Assembly: GCF_023206395.1 (NCBI RefSeq)
Contig: NZ_CP066149.1
Coordinates: 124,001 to 188,000 of the forward strand
DNA: 64,000 bases
Direction of reading: 5' to 3'
Source: Vibrio sp. ED004
GTDB taxonomy: Bacteria; Pseudomonadota; Gammaproteobacteria; Enterobacterales; Vibrionaceae
The position numbers were made by a program, and so were the translations under genes. Shown in pieces: positions 1 to 9,885 of this stretch (the first letter of the stretch is position 1; every line of letters starts with the position of its first letter). Under the pieces are notes generated by a model. That model had not been told where the DNA came from. It saw only the letters and a list, made by a program, of their open reading frames with translations, and searched no databases.

Positions 1-790
1 GCTATATGTGATTTCGTCTGATTCACTGTGAGTTTAAGCTCTCCTTCTAGGATCTTCGTCGCTTGTGCAAGGGCATTCTCTGCTCCTGCCTTGCTACGAC
101 AAAGATGAGTATGTCATCCGCATAACGAACGAGCCTATGGTCACGCTTTCGCATTTCCTGATCGAACGCATCAAGGTAGATATTGGCAATCAAAGGACTG
201 ATAACACCACCTTGTGGACTTCCTAGCTCTGTCTCCTGCCAACTACCGTCTATCATCACGCCACTTTTCAGAAACTGTTTTATCAGCTCTAACACGCTGC
301 TATCTGTGACTCGCCTTCTGATGCTCTTGAGGATCAACTCATGGTCGAGTTTGTCAAAGCACTTCGACAAGTCCATATCTACGACGTGCTGTAATCCGTA
401 TCGGCGGATAAACATCGTGGATTTGTTGATTGCATCGTGACAACTTCGATTCGGTCTATACCCAAAACTTGATGGGTGAAATTGCTCTTCGAAGATGGGG
501 GTGAGGATATCATTGAGTGCTTGTTGGACAACTCTGTCCCTAACGGTTGGGATCCCAAGCAATCGTACCCCTCCGTCTTCTTTGGGTATCTCTACTCGTT
601 TGACTGGCTGAGGTTTGTATTGCTTGGTTTTGAGTTCAGAGAGGAGTTGATCGAGGTTATCACTCAGATTTTTCGGCGTAGTCGCTCAGGCTCTGCTCAT
701 CTATTCCAGCCGCGCCTTTCGCTTTCTTTACCTTTTTAAACCCTTTATACAGCCTCTCTTTGTTGAGCAGATGACCATATAAACTGTAAT
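1..790 (-). pseudogene. Group II intron reverse transcriptase/maturase, frameshifted and cut by window edge
   Basis: This is the intron-encoded protein of copy A. The uninterrupted stretch at 47-562 covers RT core motifs: [13 protein letters not shown], the [13 protein letters not shown] block, [24 protein letters not shown] and the catalytic YADD. After YADD the frame shifts because the run in CGACAAAGATG has one A fewer than in the third copy, so the protein ends in an unrelated tail. A second indel near 670 separates the N-terminal part from the RT core. The maturase (X) domain would lie left of the window. As it stands this copy cannot make a full-length protein. Confidence 0.8.
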
Positions 791-1537
791 AAACTCGCAC
801 TTTCTCTCCTTGGGTTGTGTGCTGTGTGGGGACAAGTGTTTCATGTCCAGTGTGGGTGTTATTTCTCTCTGCTATTCAGCCTTCTAGCTCAATGGCAATT
901 TACTGAAGTGTGTCAGAGTTACTCCCCTATACGGTTTCTTAGCTCAGTATCTTGCTTCCACAATCAACCAAACTAGGAATACCCCGATAGCGATTCGGTT
1001 TGGGTATCACTGAAAAAAAAAACATCTGTTCATCACAGACTTAAAGTGTACTTCCTCCCTTCGCAGCACTGAGTGCTTTTGGCATTTCAGTGCTCCATCA
1101 GACTTGATGCTGATGGTCAGCTAAGTTTTCTCCTCCACACCATTACTGGGCTTCTCGGGCTTAGCCTTACTCACTACTACGGATTCATCTGCCACCTCGC
1201 ACCAACACAGCTCTTAGCTTTCGCTTCGAGTTTGTGCTTCCAGACTTTGGATGTGGTGTCAGGCTTCCCAGTTACTGCACTGGCTCCCTGTTAACAATGC
1301 CACCCTCAAGCACAGCATAGGTCTGACTGAGTATAGGGCTTCGCGCTATTTCGGACGCTTACCCACCTATACTGCCGAAGCAGGTTTACTTGCGTTGTGT
1401 ACTGTTAACTTCCTATCGCTTCCTTCAGACCCTGCCGTTAGCCAGCAACGCCCTTGCGATTCGGATTATCTTCCCCTCAGTCGGGGTGATTCAGGTTTCT
1501 TTCAACCTAACGGGTTTGCCAGCTTCGCTGGGCAAAC
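1..1537 (-). mobile_element. Group II intron copy A (partial, 5' portion)
   Basis: This is the 5' part of a group II intron on the minus strand; its 3' end lies before the window. It is near-identical to the copies at 1538-3625 and 61338-63423. The 5' end (GTTTGCCCAGCG on the minus strand) abuts the 3' end of copy B exactly, so the two introns stand head to tail. Compared with the third copy it has an extra T near 670 and one A fewer near 101, both of which break the reverse-transcriptase frame. The exact exon-intron boundary is uncertain by about four bases, because GTTT occurs on both sides of the junctions. Confidence 0.85.
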
Positions 1538-3625
1538 ATCGAGTAGGGTGAGGCGTTACCGCCTCATCCCTCTCACAGAACCGTACGTACGGACCTCGTA
1601 TACGGCTCATGCACACTTCCATTCAGCATATTGGCTGAACACATGCCCTGTCCTTATTGTTCCAAGATTTACCAACCCTTGGTCATTAAACCATTGATTT
1701 GGCATCGCATAGCTTGATAGGGGACTCGCTGCACTGACCCAACTTGTCATTGAGATATGTTGGAACGGCGGCTTATACCCTAACTGTTTTAACCTTCGGT
1801 GTAACCGTTGAGGCTTCTTCCAAAGTTTCAACTGGATACTACGAAGTCTTCTTCGTAGCCACCCTGCTAACCTTGAGAACTCTCTGCTGCTATTGGTGAT
1901 CCTGAAGTATTGACTGAACCCTCTTAACACTGGGTTTAAAGCTTTTATGACTTGCTCAAGTGGCTTACCGCACCTCGCTTTGTCAGTCGCTTTAACTTAC
2001 TTTTTGAACCCTTTCAGTTTCTTAGTTTGAATGCGGGTAAATTGACTCCCGATTTCTACACCTAAGAACTTCACGCCATCACGGCTGTGCGCTATATGTG
2101 ATTTCGTCTGATTCACTGTGAGTTTAAGCTCTCCTTCTAGGATCTTCGTCGCTTGTGCAAGGGCATTCTCTGCTCCTGCCTTGCTACGACAAAGATGAGT
2201 ATGTCATCCGCATAACGAACGAGCCTATGGTCACGCTTTCGCATTTCCTGATCGAACGCATCAAGGTAGATATTGGCAATCAAAGGACTGATAACACCAC
2301 CTTGTGGACTTCCTAGCTCTGTCTCCTGCCAACTACCGTCTATCATCACGCCACTTTTCAGAAACTGTTTTATCAGCTCTAACACGCTGCTATCTGTGAC
2401 TCGCCTTCTGATGCTCTTGAGGATCAACTCATGGTCGAGTTTGTCAAAGCACTTCGACAAGTCCATATCTACGACGTGCTGTAATCCGTATCGGCGGATA
2501 AACATCGTGGATTTGTTGATTGCATCGTGACAACTTCGATTCGGTCTATACCCAAAACTTGATGGGTGAAATTGCTCTTCGAAGATGGGGGTGAGGATAT
2601 CATTGAGTGCTTGTTGGACAACTCTGTCCCTAACGGTTGGGATCCCAAGCAATCGTACCCCTCCGTCTTCTTTGGGTATCTCTACTCGTTTGACTGGCTG
2701 AGGTTTTGTATTGCTTGGTTTTGAGTTCAGAGAGGAGTTGATCGAGGTTATCACTCAGATTTTCGGCGTAGTCGCTCAGGCTCTGCTCATCTATTCCAGC
2801 CCGCCTTTCGCTTTCTTTACCTTTTTAAACCCTTTATACAGCCTCTCTTTGTTGAGCAGATGACCATATAAACTGTAATAAACTCACTTTCTCTCCTTGG
2901 GTTGTGTGCTGTGTGGGGACAAGTGTTTCATGTCCAGTGTGGGTGTTATTTCTCTCTGCTATTCAGCCTTCTAGCTCAATGGCAATTTACTGAAGTGTGT
3001 CAGAGTTACTCCCCTATACGGTTTCTTAGCTCAGTATCTTGCTTCCACAATCAACCAAACTAGGAATACCCCGATAGCGATTCGGTTTGGGTATCACTGA
3101 AAAAAAAACATCTGTTCATCACAGACTTAAAGTGTACTTCCTCCCTTCGCAGCACTGAGTGCTTTTGGCATTTCAGTGCTCCATCAGACTTGATGCTGAT
3201 GGTCAGCTAAGTTTTCTCCTCCACACCATTACTGGGCTTCTCGGGCTTAGCCTTACTCACTACTACAGTTCATCTGCCACCTCGCACCAACACAGCTCTT
3301 AGCTTTCGCTTCGAGTTTGTGCTTCCAGACTTTTGGATGTGGTGTCAGGCTTCCCCCAGTTACTGCACTGGCTCCCTGTTAACAATGCCACCCTCAAGCA
3401 CAGCATAGGTCTGACTGAGTATAGGGCTTCGCGCTATTTCGGACGCTTACCCACCTATACTGCCGAAGCAGGTTTACTTGCGTTGTGTACTGTTAACTTC
3501 CTATCGCTTCCTTCAGACCCTGCCGTTAGCCAGCAACGCCCTTGCGATTCGGATTATCTTCCCCTCAGTCGGGGTGATTCAGGTTTCTTTCAACCTAACG
3601 GGTTTGCCAGCTTCGCTGGGCAAAC
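1538..3625 (-). mobile_element. Group II intron copy B (complete length, ORF broken)
   Basis: This is a full-length intron of about 2.09 kb on the minus strand. Near its 3' end (about 1538-1610) lies a recognisable domain V, starting GAGCCGTATACGAGG and closing CGTACGGTTC, followed by a domain VI hairpin (GAGGCGGTAACGCCTC). The 5' end follows the T-run of the intrinsic terminator of the PL7 lyase gene at 3626-3658, the insertion preference described for group IIC introns. The 3' end runs straight into copy A, as expected if a second intron inserted at the same terminator. Subclass IIC is inferred from the target; the IEP was not classified. Confidence 0.87.
1607..2890 (-). pseudogene. Group II intron reverse transcriptase/maturase, multiple frameshifts
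   Basis: This is the intron-encoded protein of copy B in pieces. The segment at 2137-2754 carries the RT core up to YADD. The segment at 1607-1930 carries the thumb/maturase part (LNPVLRGFSQYFRI onward). The pieces lie in different frames. Against copy C there is an extra T near 2705, altered bases near 2800 and 2885, and a missing A near 2190. A stop follows the residues GFKK near 2005. No intact protein can be made from this copy. The many one-base differences between otherwise identical copies could be decay or base-calling error. Confidence 0.8.
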
Positions 3626-3658
3626 AAAAAAGCCACTTAACATTACGTTGAGTGGCTT
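3626..3658 (-). terminator. Intrinsic terminator of the PL7 lyase, used as intron target
   Basis: On the minus strand AAGCCACTCAA and TTAAGTGGCTT form a stem followed by TTTTTT. It lies about 45 bases after the stop of the lyase gene that ends at 3701. The T-run is directly followed by the 5' end of intron copy B. Confidence 0.85.
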
Positions 3659-3700
3659 GAGAAATACTGATTAAATTTAGTGACTTATCATCACTACTCG

Positions 3701-4738
3701 CTATTTACCGTTCAATTTCAGCGCTGTGAAAGTAACACTGTTGTAATCGCCGTTCTTTTTATCGATAGCAAAATCGCCAGTACCGCCACAACCCGGTCCC
3801 CATACAGGGTGTGAATCACTCACACTACATTGGCCATAAGCGCCCGCTTTATAATAGAAATCATCTTCAGCATAACCCGTTGGAGAGTCCAGCTCATCAA
3901 TGCCCTTGCTCAGGTCGATTTCATACTTAACCGTATCGTGACGCTCTGTTTCGAACGTTAGGTACATCATGGTACCTTTCACTTCCACTTTGTAACTAAA
4001 CTCTTCACCCAGAGCAATACCTGCTTCACCTGGTTCCGCAGGGTTTTCCCAAGTGTTGCCCCAAACAGGGTAAGCGATGTCGGCACGGTTTGGATCTTTC
4101 TTCTCTAGGTTACGTTCATAGTTCCAAAAGACCGAACCCATTTCTTGACCAGGAAACTTCTTATAGAAGATTTTCAGTGGTTCATTACCATGACCATAAC
4201 CGGTTCCAGCTTTGATTAACTCATTGTGCTTTTTCGCGTGAATTTGACCAACCACAACAGAGTGAGCTGGGTACTTTTCTGGATACTTAGCGTTAATTGC
4301 AACGTGATTCACTTTTAGCGTCGCTTCCAACGTTCCACCAATCGCACTGTATTCACTGGCTGTTGGGTGACTCGATAGTGCCCACTGGTTTCCTTTATCA
4401 GCCGTATCGATAGAGAAATCGGCACCACGCGGCATCTGGCGTAACTCTGAGCGAGCATTCTTAGAGTTCTTAGTGGTGATCGCTTGGTTTTGCACTTCAA
4501 ATACAAGGTTGCCATCTTTATCAAGATGGAAGAAATCACTGTGCGAGTAGCTCATCATCGCTACCCCTTCGATTTCATCAACGCGACCATCTTTATTAAT
4601 ATCCGAAGGAATGGTTATTTTCCAATTATGCATATCAAACTTATCCGCAGGTACCGGATAAGACACACCATTATTAGCAAACGACACAATAGGTACTGCT
4701 GATAGCAAAGCTACAGCAAGCATATTTTTCTTAAACAT
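3701..4738 (-). CDS. Secreted alginate lyase, polysaccharide lyase family 7
   Basis: This is a 345-residue single-domain PL7 alginate lyase, cutting alginate by beta-elimination outside the cell. A signal peptide covers about residues 1-21 (ending VSFA). The three family motifs are present: RSELR at 96-100, QIH at 165-167 (catalytic His) and FYYKAGAYGQ at 294-303 (catalytic Tyr region). The C-terminal part has Cys residues near 304 and 317 that could form a disulfide. The gene stands alone, divergent from the KdgM-like porin gene at 5213, and ends at a terminator that has attracted a group II intron. It resembles the single-domain PL7 enzymes of V. splendidus. Which numbered Aly paralogue it is, and whether it prefers mannuronate or guluronate blocks, cannot be told from the sequence alone. 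Confidence 0.93.
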   Translation of the reverse strand: MFKKNMLAVALLSAVPIVSFANNGVSYPVPADKFDMHNWKITIPSDINKDGRVDEIEGVAMMSYSHSDFFHLDKDGNLVFEVQNQAITTKNSKNARSELRQMPRGADFSIDTADKGNQWALSSHPTASEYSAIGGTLEATLKVNHVAINAKYPEKYPAHSVVVGQIHAKKHNELIKAGTGYGHGNEPLKIFYKKFPGQEMGSVFWNYERNLEKKDPNRADIAYPVWGNTWENPAEPGEAGIALGEEFSYKVEVKGTMMYLTFETERHDTVKYEIDLSKGIDELDSPTGYAEDDFYYKAGAYGQCSVSDSHPVWGPGCGGTGDFAIDKKNGDYNSVTFTALKLNGK

Positions 4739-5212
4739 TTAAATTATCCTTAATTGTTAACACATACTGAGCACGCTCTCAGCACTGGAATTACTTTAAA
4801 CACGAATTTGTAATAACCATTAACTAACAAATATCCAATCCCATTATCTCTTGTCGAAAAGGCTTGTTGGATTACACTGCCATAATTGGCAGTCCTAGTT
4901 ATGACTAACCGAATTCAATATGATCTATTTGTCTTATTTTAACACGTCAAAAAATACTTATTTTCCAGCGTTATAAACATGAGACACAAGTCATGCTCGG
5001 ATTGATTAATTGTGCGATAACTGGGATGTTCATAACATTTAACTATATATTTAATCGATTATTCGAAACTTCTTGATAGATATCACAGAAATTGGGAGCG
5101 GTAATAAATACCATATTTGTCATACATTAATTTAATACCATTTAAGGTATTGACTTGTAATCCAGGGGTACATTGGATGTATCCACCATAAAAATAATAG
5201 TGAGACAAAGGT
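4739..5212. promoter_or_regulatory. Divergent promoter region between PL7 lyase and KdgM-like porin
   Basis: This 474-base AT-rich intergenic region must hold promoters for both flanking genes. It contains an operator-like TTGTCATACAT (5117-5127), a half-site at about 4808-4818 and a separate palindrome AATACCATTTAAGGTATT (5134-5151). No ORF in it looks real. Confidence 0.6.
5117..5127. promoter_or_regulatory. Operator-like site upstream of the KdgM-like porin
   Basis: TTGTCATACAT matches the recurrent TTGTANTACAA palindrome at 8 of 10 defined positions. It lies about 86 bases before the porin start. It is close to the TTGTCATACAA variant in front of the TctCBA operon. Confidence 0.5.
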
Positions 5213-5971
5213 ATGAACTCTGTTACAAAAATTGCTGCAATTGTTGTTACAACTCTTCTTGCGGGTACGGCGACGGGCGCAACTCTTGATTACCGTGCTG
5301 AACATAAACATGAAGACGACAAATACGCGCACCGTATTAAGATTGGTGGTAGTACGAAAATAGCGGACGAGACAAAACTATATTTTAGCGTTGAGCAAAA
5401 ATTTGCTCCAAATGCAGAGGGCGATATATATAACCAATTAGAACGTGGCGATTCCGAATTTGATTGGGGCGTTCGTTATGCGTTAAATGACAAGTGGTAT
5501 TTACAGCCAGGTATGCCTATTACGTTCGGTGATGAAAAAACAACATTTAAACCACAATTTCGTGTTGGATATAAAGCTGACTTCGGCTTAACAACCGCTC
5601 TTCGTTACCGTCATGAATTCCAAAACTACACAGACAGTTCAAGCAGTTCGCTCACAAAAGTTAATGGCGACAAAATAGCACTAGCTGGCGAAACTGTTCA
5701 ACAAGGTAAATTCACATTGACTGGTGCTTATAAATTCCAAAATGAAGACTTAAAAAATCTTCAACTAAGTTATGAAGCGAACTACGTAAAAAGCTATGAA
5801 GACCAAGTAAAAGCAAATGGCGAAGATTGGGAATGGGATTTAGGTGTAAAGATCGGCTATAAATTCGACAACTTAAGACCTTATGTCGAATTTTGGACGT
5901 CAGATTATGGCTCAGCGCAAGAAAATGAACGTCAGTTAAAAACACGAGTTGGTATTACATACTCATTTTAA
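5213..5971 (+). CDS. KdgM-family oligosaccharide-specific outer-membrane porin
   Basis: This 252-residue protein has a signal peptide (about 1-23, ending GTATGA) and a pattern of alternating beta strands typical of the KdgM/KdgN family, small 12-strand monomeric barrels. It ends in the aromatic residue of YSF, the usual recognition signal for barrel insertion. The family was described for oligogalacturonate uptake in Erwinia (Dickeya). In alginate loci, homologues are thought to admit oligoalginate, and that role is inferred here from the neighbouring lyases. ATG at 5213 follows ACAAAGGT, a modest ribosome-binding site. An IS3-family element begins 27 bases after the stop codon. Confidence 0.9.
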   Translation: MNSVTKIAAIVVTTLLAGTATGATLDYRAEHKHEDDKYAHRIKIGGSTKIADETKLYFSVEQKFAPNAEGDIYNQLERGDSEFDWGVRYALNDKWYLQPGMPITFGDEKTTFKPQFRVGYKADFGLTTALRYRHEFQNYTDSSSSSLTKVNGDKIALAGETVQQGKFTLTGAYKFQNEDLKNLQLSYEANYVKSYEDQVKANGEDWEWDLGVKIGYKFDNLRPYVEFWTSDYGSAQENERQLKTRVGITYSF

Positions 5972-6032
5972 TCGTCTTCATTAGCCACCTATAGAGTGTG
6001 TCTCGTCCTAAAATACGTTGACAGTATTTCTA

Positions 6033-6878
6033 CTAAGCCAACAGCGCCAGCTGTTGGCTTTTTTCATGCACCTCATTTGGAGTTTTCATATTGAGACTAA
6101 GGTGCGGCCTCATATTGTTATAGATATTTATAGACTCTTTTACAAATCGTTTAAGCTCTCCGAGATTTTTACATCTATCAAGTAAGAACTCTTGTTTCAG
6201 TATTCCATTTACTCTCTGCTAATGCATTTTGGTAGCAGTCATAACCATCTGTCATCGAAGGCATTATGCCGCTAATTTTCAATTTATCTTGATAACCACC
6301 TGAGTAAGACTGCAGACCACGATCTGAATGATGGATACAAGAACGATGGTATTGTCGCCCTTTGATAGCCATATCTAGCGCTTTCACGACATCCGTCGCT
6401 TTCATTTCATTGCTCAGCTCATAACCCATTATTTTTCGACTAAACGCATCTGTAACCAATGATAGGTAGTGAACTCCTTCGTCAGATTTAACATAGGTTA
6501 TATCGCTCACAAACACAATCTCTGGACTACATGGTTGGTAATCCTTTAATAAATTCGGTTGCTTCTTCATCCAATGTCTACTGTTGGTCGTTTTTGTAAA
6601 ACTACGTTTAGGTCTTACCAATAATCGTTCATCTCTTAAGTAATTGAAAAGCGCATCTCGACCCAACTTGATACCTTGCTCTTGTAGTTTGGGTTTAATC
6701 AAAAAATATAACTTCCTAGTACCAACCCGAGGTATATAATGCCTAATATTCAACACCATTTCTTTAATCGGTTTAAGCTCTAACTGACGATGATTAGCTC
6801 GCTTTTCTCGTTGATAAGCACTCTGTCTCGTTATCCCGCATAGCTTACATATTCGGACTAAACTTATTCCTTCTTGTC
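6033..6878 (-). pseudogene. IS3-family transposase orfB, frameshifted
   Basis: This is the DDE transposase frame of the IS. The reading frame starts in the overlap with orfA near residues RQEGISLVRIC and runs through GITRQSAYQREKR. It then carries the first catalytic Asp (FVSDITYV), the second (HHSDRGLQSYS) and the Glu region (NALAE). Right after NALAE the frame breaks: two bases of a CT repeat near 6212-6218 are missing compared with the expected AERVNGILKQEF, and the rest (NGILKQEFLLDRCKN to SQQLALLA, stop at 6033-6035) continues in another frame. Catalytic residues are present but the protein is interrupted. Confidence 0.83.
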
Positions 6879-7255
6879 TTGAAGGCTTCTTGATCCTTGG
6901 CTAGATACTTTTTTCTGAGACAGGTTCCGTGCTCAGCATCAAGAATATCAACCACTCTATTTAAAATTTTTTCGTCTTCCAACTCTTTCTCAAGACGTTT
7001 TATTTTCTGTGCAGATGATTCTTTAGGCTTCGGTGATTGATGCCTGGCATTGATCCTTGGATTTTGCGCCCTATTCACCTTACCGTGCTTTCAAAGCCAG
7101 GTTAAAACGGTTGAGCGGCCTTGGATACAATAAATGGATTGGGCTTGTTTATATGTCATATCGCCTCTTTCTACAGCGGCGACAATCTTCGATTTAAAGC
7201 CTAGTGTGTAATCACGCTGAGTGCGCTTAATGTAGGTATTATTTGAAGTAATCAT
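6845..7255 (-). pseudogene. IS3-family orfA (helix-turn-helix protein) with internal stop
   Basis: This is the DNA-binding frame of the IS. The start at 7255 gives MITSNNTYIKRTQRDYT, a typical OrfA N-terminus, followed by a helix-turn-helix. Codon 55 is TGA (7091-7093), where the family expects a charged residue (WL-stop-KHGK). The frame then continues with a leucine-rich coiled coil (KIKRLEKELEDEKI) to the end at 6845. A single C-to-T change from CGA to TGA would explain the stop. Confidence 0.78.
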
Positions 7256-7295
7256 AATTCGTCCTCAATGTGTAAACACATTTCAGGACGGGACA

Positions 7296-7585
7296 GTACT
7301 GAGTACGGGCCTTATACGTCACAAAATACTACGCCAGGTGTGGAAGTAACTGCGACAGCCATTAAGTTCTCTTCAAACAGTGGGACTGCAGATACAACTT
7401 TATATGTCGACGACTGCAGAGTTTACTCCGATACAGCAGGCACAACTGAAATCTTCTCCGATGACTACAAGAACTACGAGAACTACGAGAACTACAGCAT
7501 TGGTGCAAATTTGAGTGCTTCACCATACAACTCAAGTACATTCTTTGCGGTTGTTGCTGAAGATCCTCTGAACGCTGATGAGTAG
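7296..7585 (+). pseudogene. C-terminal remnant of a secreted protein truncated by the IS
   Basis: An open frame enters from the IS end and gives about 95 residues rich in Thr, Ser, Asp and Tyr. It includes DTTLYVDDCRVYSD and the ending VVAEDPLNADE, a beta-sandwich-like composition typical of extracellular polysaccharide-active or binding domains. The start codon within the IS (7268) is accidental. A 9-base tandem repeat (GAGAACTAC) encodes a KNYENYENYS stretch at about 7467-7497. Its position among lyase genes suggests it was once a lyase or binding module. No catalytic motif remains, and I do not recognise the family. Confidence 0.6.
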
Positions 7586-8220
7586 TAAGTTAACCTAAAA
7601 CTCTGTCAAAAATGCCATCCTAGTGAAGACACTTTTATTTCTATTCGACTTAACTAAATCGTTCATTTGAAAAAAGCTAACTCGCAAATAGCCCACTTAC
7701 TCTCGCCATTAAGAGACTTGTCATTCAATGCCAAATTCAAACCTCGAAAGCTCACCAATCCCTTTAAACTTCCACGCGTCGTCGATTATTTAACTAATCG
7801 ACATGTTTTTCTGCTGCGAATCACTATTAACTTAGGCTAGAAATGTCTCAACATAAATCATGTTGTAATTACAAACTCTTCCCTACCTAGATACCACTAT
7901 AAATAACCTGTTTGCATAGAATTTAGGGTTTAGGGCTTAATCTCGATTTACAAACCAACCTTAAACACCGACCCATGAATGGTCGAGAATACTTAATATG
8001 TAAATACAAGCTCGTACGAGCGACCTAAGCTTATCGTTCCCAGTAACATTGCATGTAACCGCTATTTACTAAGATAGGCACGTGAGGCGAATGGGAAGCT
8101 GTGTTGACGATTGAATAAGAGGTGAGAGGCTAAATTTGGAACGTAGAAATATGGTTAACCACCAGCCCCTCTACTTGATCTATTGAACGGCCTACTATTT
8201 CCCCAGCTCAAATAACAAGC
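7586..8220. other. Intergenic stretch without recognisable gene
   Basis: About 635 bases lie between the truncated remnant and the terminator of the CBM32-PL7 lyase gene. I see no convincing ORF, RNA gene or repeat. It may be residual sequence from the gene damaged by the IS. Confidence 0.5.
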
Positions 8221-8257
8221 AAAAAAAAGCCTCCAAACCCTGAGACTGGAGGCTATT
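8221..8257 (-). terminator. Intrinsic terminator of the CBM32-PL7 lyase gene
   Basis: On the minus strand, AGCCTCCAGTCTCAGGGTTT and GGAGGCT form a GC-rich stem followed by eight T. Confidence 0.88.
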
Positions 8258-8292
8258 ACGATAACTGAAATATTAAGTGTTATTCGATCAGA

Positions 8293-9861
8293 TTACTTTT
8301 TGTATTGATCGTGCGATACGTCTAGTTGGTAGAAAGTCGCTTGTGAGTAATCGTCTAGGTCGCCGCTGATGTTTTGGTTGTAAACACCGGCTTTGAAGTA
8401 CATGTACTTGCCGCCTACGTCGTAACCGCTGTTGCTCATATCAACCACTTGTACAACGTCGTCTTTGCCTTCACGCATTAGCGTTACTGTCATCGTGTTG
8501 CCTTTAACGTCAATACGGTAGCTGAACACTTCGCCAAGCGCGATACCATCTTCACCCACTTCAGCCGTCATATCGCCCACTAGAGGGTAGAAATCCTCTT
8601 TTGTTGCGTCTTGGCTTTCGTGTGCAAAGTAAACTGCACCCGTTGGTTGGTTTGGCAATTTACGGTAGTACAAACGAATCGGCTCATCGTTTTGATCGTG
8701 AATCTGGCCAATGATAAAGCGACCTACTTCATTCGCATTACCCGTTGTTGTTGCATGGTCGATTTTCAATGTCGCTTCTAGAACGCCATCAATACCTGCC
8801 GCAGCTTCTAAATCAGATTCAGGTGCGCTTGAGAATACCCAGTTGTTCTTGTTAACACCTTTTGTGCTAATAGACTGGTCACCACGACGCATCATCTCAC
8901 GAAGCTCAGTACGTGCGTACTTAGTGTTTTTAGAGGTACGTACACCTTTCACGTAAGACTTGAAGACTAAACCACCGTCGTCAGCTGTGTAGAAGATCTC
9001 TGGGTGTTGGTAACCGTTTGCAAGGTTCCACTCAGACACGTCATCAGGCTTGCCGTTTTTGTCATGGTCGAATGGTTGAGACAGGTACCAATGAGTCATG
9101 TCGAAGTTTTCGCTCGGTGCATTACCTGCAACGGGTGTTGCTGGTAAGCCAGTCGGAACAGGTAGTGCGCTGCGCGTATCACATTTAACAGAAGTCTCAC
9201 AAGGGTAAACCGCTGCTACGCCGAAGTTACCAGAGCGTAGATCTTTACGTGCAGCTTTACGTGCTTTTTCTGCCGCTTTCATTTCAGCGATAATTACTGC
9301 TTCTGCAGCTACTACATCTGAAGTGATGATATGGCTAGCAGGACATGCGTTGATGCTACAGTTAACTGCCGCTAATCCAGTCACACTGTTCCAACCGTTT
9401 TTGGTGTTACCGTGACCAACATATCTTACGTAACGTGCTTTCACTGCAGGCTCAAATTGGAAACGCTCTAGGCCGATAGCTTTACCAGAACTCAGTTGGT
9501 TCTCAAGTACCGTCGTCCAGGTTTCACCATCGACACTCACTTGAATATCAAACTTAGATTGGCGCTCATTACCTTTACTGAATGATGCTTGAACAGCGTC
9601 AAATTCTTGCACTGAACCATAATCTAGCATTGCCCACTCACCGTCACCCGCTGAAGACCAACGTGTTGTTAGATCTTGGTCAATAAGACGATCTGGGCCG
9701 TTACCATCATGGCTACTAGCGGCAACTGAAACTGGCGTTAGAAGCGCTTCACCCGTTTCTTTGTTATTTGGAAAATCAGCAGTCGTCGTGCTGGTGCTCG
9801 CACAACCAACCGCAAGTAGAATAGAAGAAGCGAGTAAGGTTTTTAGAGTAATTTGTTTCAT
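8293..9861 (-). CDS. alyB: Lipoprotein alginate lyase with CBM32, helical linker and PL7 domain (AlyB-like)
   Basis: The start is taken at the ATG giving MKQITLKT (9861), because this places a standard lipoprotein signal first: LLAVGC with Cys20 lipidated and Ala at +2, which predicts the outer membrane. The mature 522-residue protein has a CBM32 (F5/8 type C) fold at about 40-170 (SSHDGNGPDRLIDQD, RYVRYVGHG), a charged alpha-helical linker at about 185-215 (MKAAEKARKAARKD) and a PL7 catalytic domain at about 245-520. The domain carries ARTELREMMRRG, IIGQIHD and YMYFKAGVYNQ. This order, with the rigid helix, matches V. splendidus AlyB. It probably acts on polymer at the cell surface. Two operator-like sites lie just upstream. 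Confidence 0.9.
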   Translation of the reverse strand: MKQITLKTLLASSILLAVGCASTSTTTADFPNNKETGEALLTPVSVAASSHDGNGPDRLIDQDLTTRWSSAGDGEWAMLDYGSVQEFDAVQASFSKGNERQSKFDIQVSVDGETWTTVLENQLSSGKAIGLERFQFEPAVKARYVRYVGHGNTKNGWNSVTGLAAVNCSINACPASHIITSDVVAAEAVIIAEMKAAEKARKAARKDLRSGNFGVAAVYPCETSVKCDTRSALPVPTGLPATPVAGNAPSENFDMTHWYLSQPFDHDKNGKPDDVSEWNLANGYQHPEIFYTADDGGLVFKSYVKGVRTSKNTKYARTELREMMRRGDQSISTKGVNKNNWVFSSAPESDLEAAAGIDGVLEATLKIDHATTTGNANEVGRFIIGQIHDQNDEPIRLYYRKLPNQPTGAVYFAHESQDATKEDFYPLVGDMTAEVGEDGIALGEVFSYRIDVKGNTMTVTLMREGKDDVVQVVDMSNSGYDVGGKYMYFKAGVYNQNISGDLDDYSQATFYQLDVSHDQYKK

Positions 9862-9874
9862 ATTTAATCCATTA

Positions 9875-9885
9875 TTATAATACAA
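9875..9885. promoter_or_regulatory. Operator-like site 1 upstream of the AlyB-like gene
   Basis: TTATAATACAA matches TTGTANTACAA at all but one defined position and sits 14 bases before the start codon. Confidence 0.5.

Larger units (their letters stand above)
5999..7295 (-). mobile_element. Decayed IS3-family insertion sequence
   Basis: This element of about 1.3 kb is bounded by imperfect inverted repeats: TGTCTCGTCCTAAAATACGT at the left and TGTCCCGTCCTGAAATGTGT (minus strand) at the right. It has the IS3 layout of two overlapping frames, with orfB entered by -1 frameshifting. No target duplication is visible. Both frames are damaged (see the entries below), so the copy should be immobile unless helped in trans. 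Its right end joins the middle of a reading frame at 7296, so it interrupted or deleted part of a secreted-protein gene. Confidence 0.85.

Noticed and set aside
183..440. 85-codon plus-strand frame, repeated at 2273-2530 and 62070-62327
   Set aside because: It is antisense to the RT core of each intron copy and recurs only because the introns are copies.
957..1697. Plus-strand frames of 73-148 codons in the intron RNA region (also 2960-3674 and 62957-63460)
   Set aside because: They lie over the structured 5' region of the introns, differ in frame between copies and have no family features.
5990..7300. Target-site duplication of the IS3 element
   Set aside because: Flanks (ending GAGTG at left, GTACT at right) do not match, so no duplication can be claimed; a deletion may have followed insertion.
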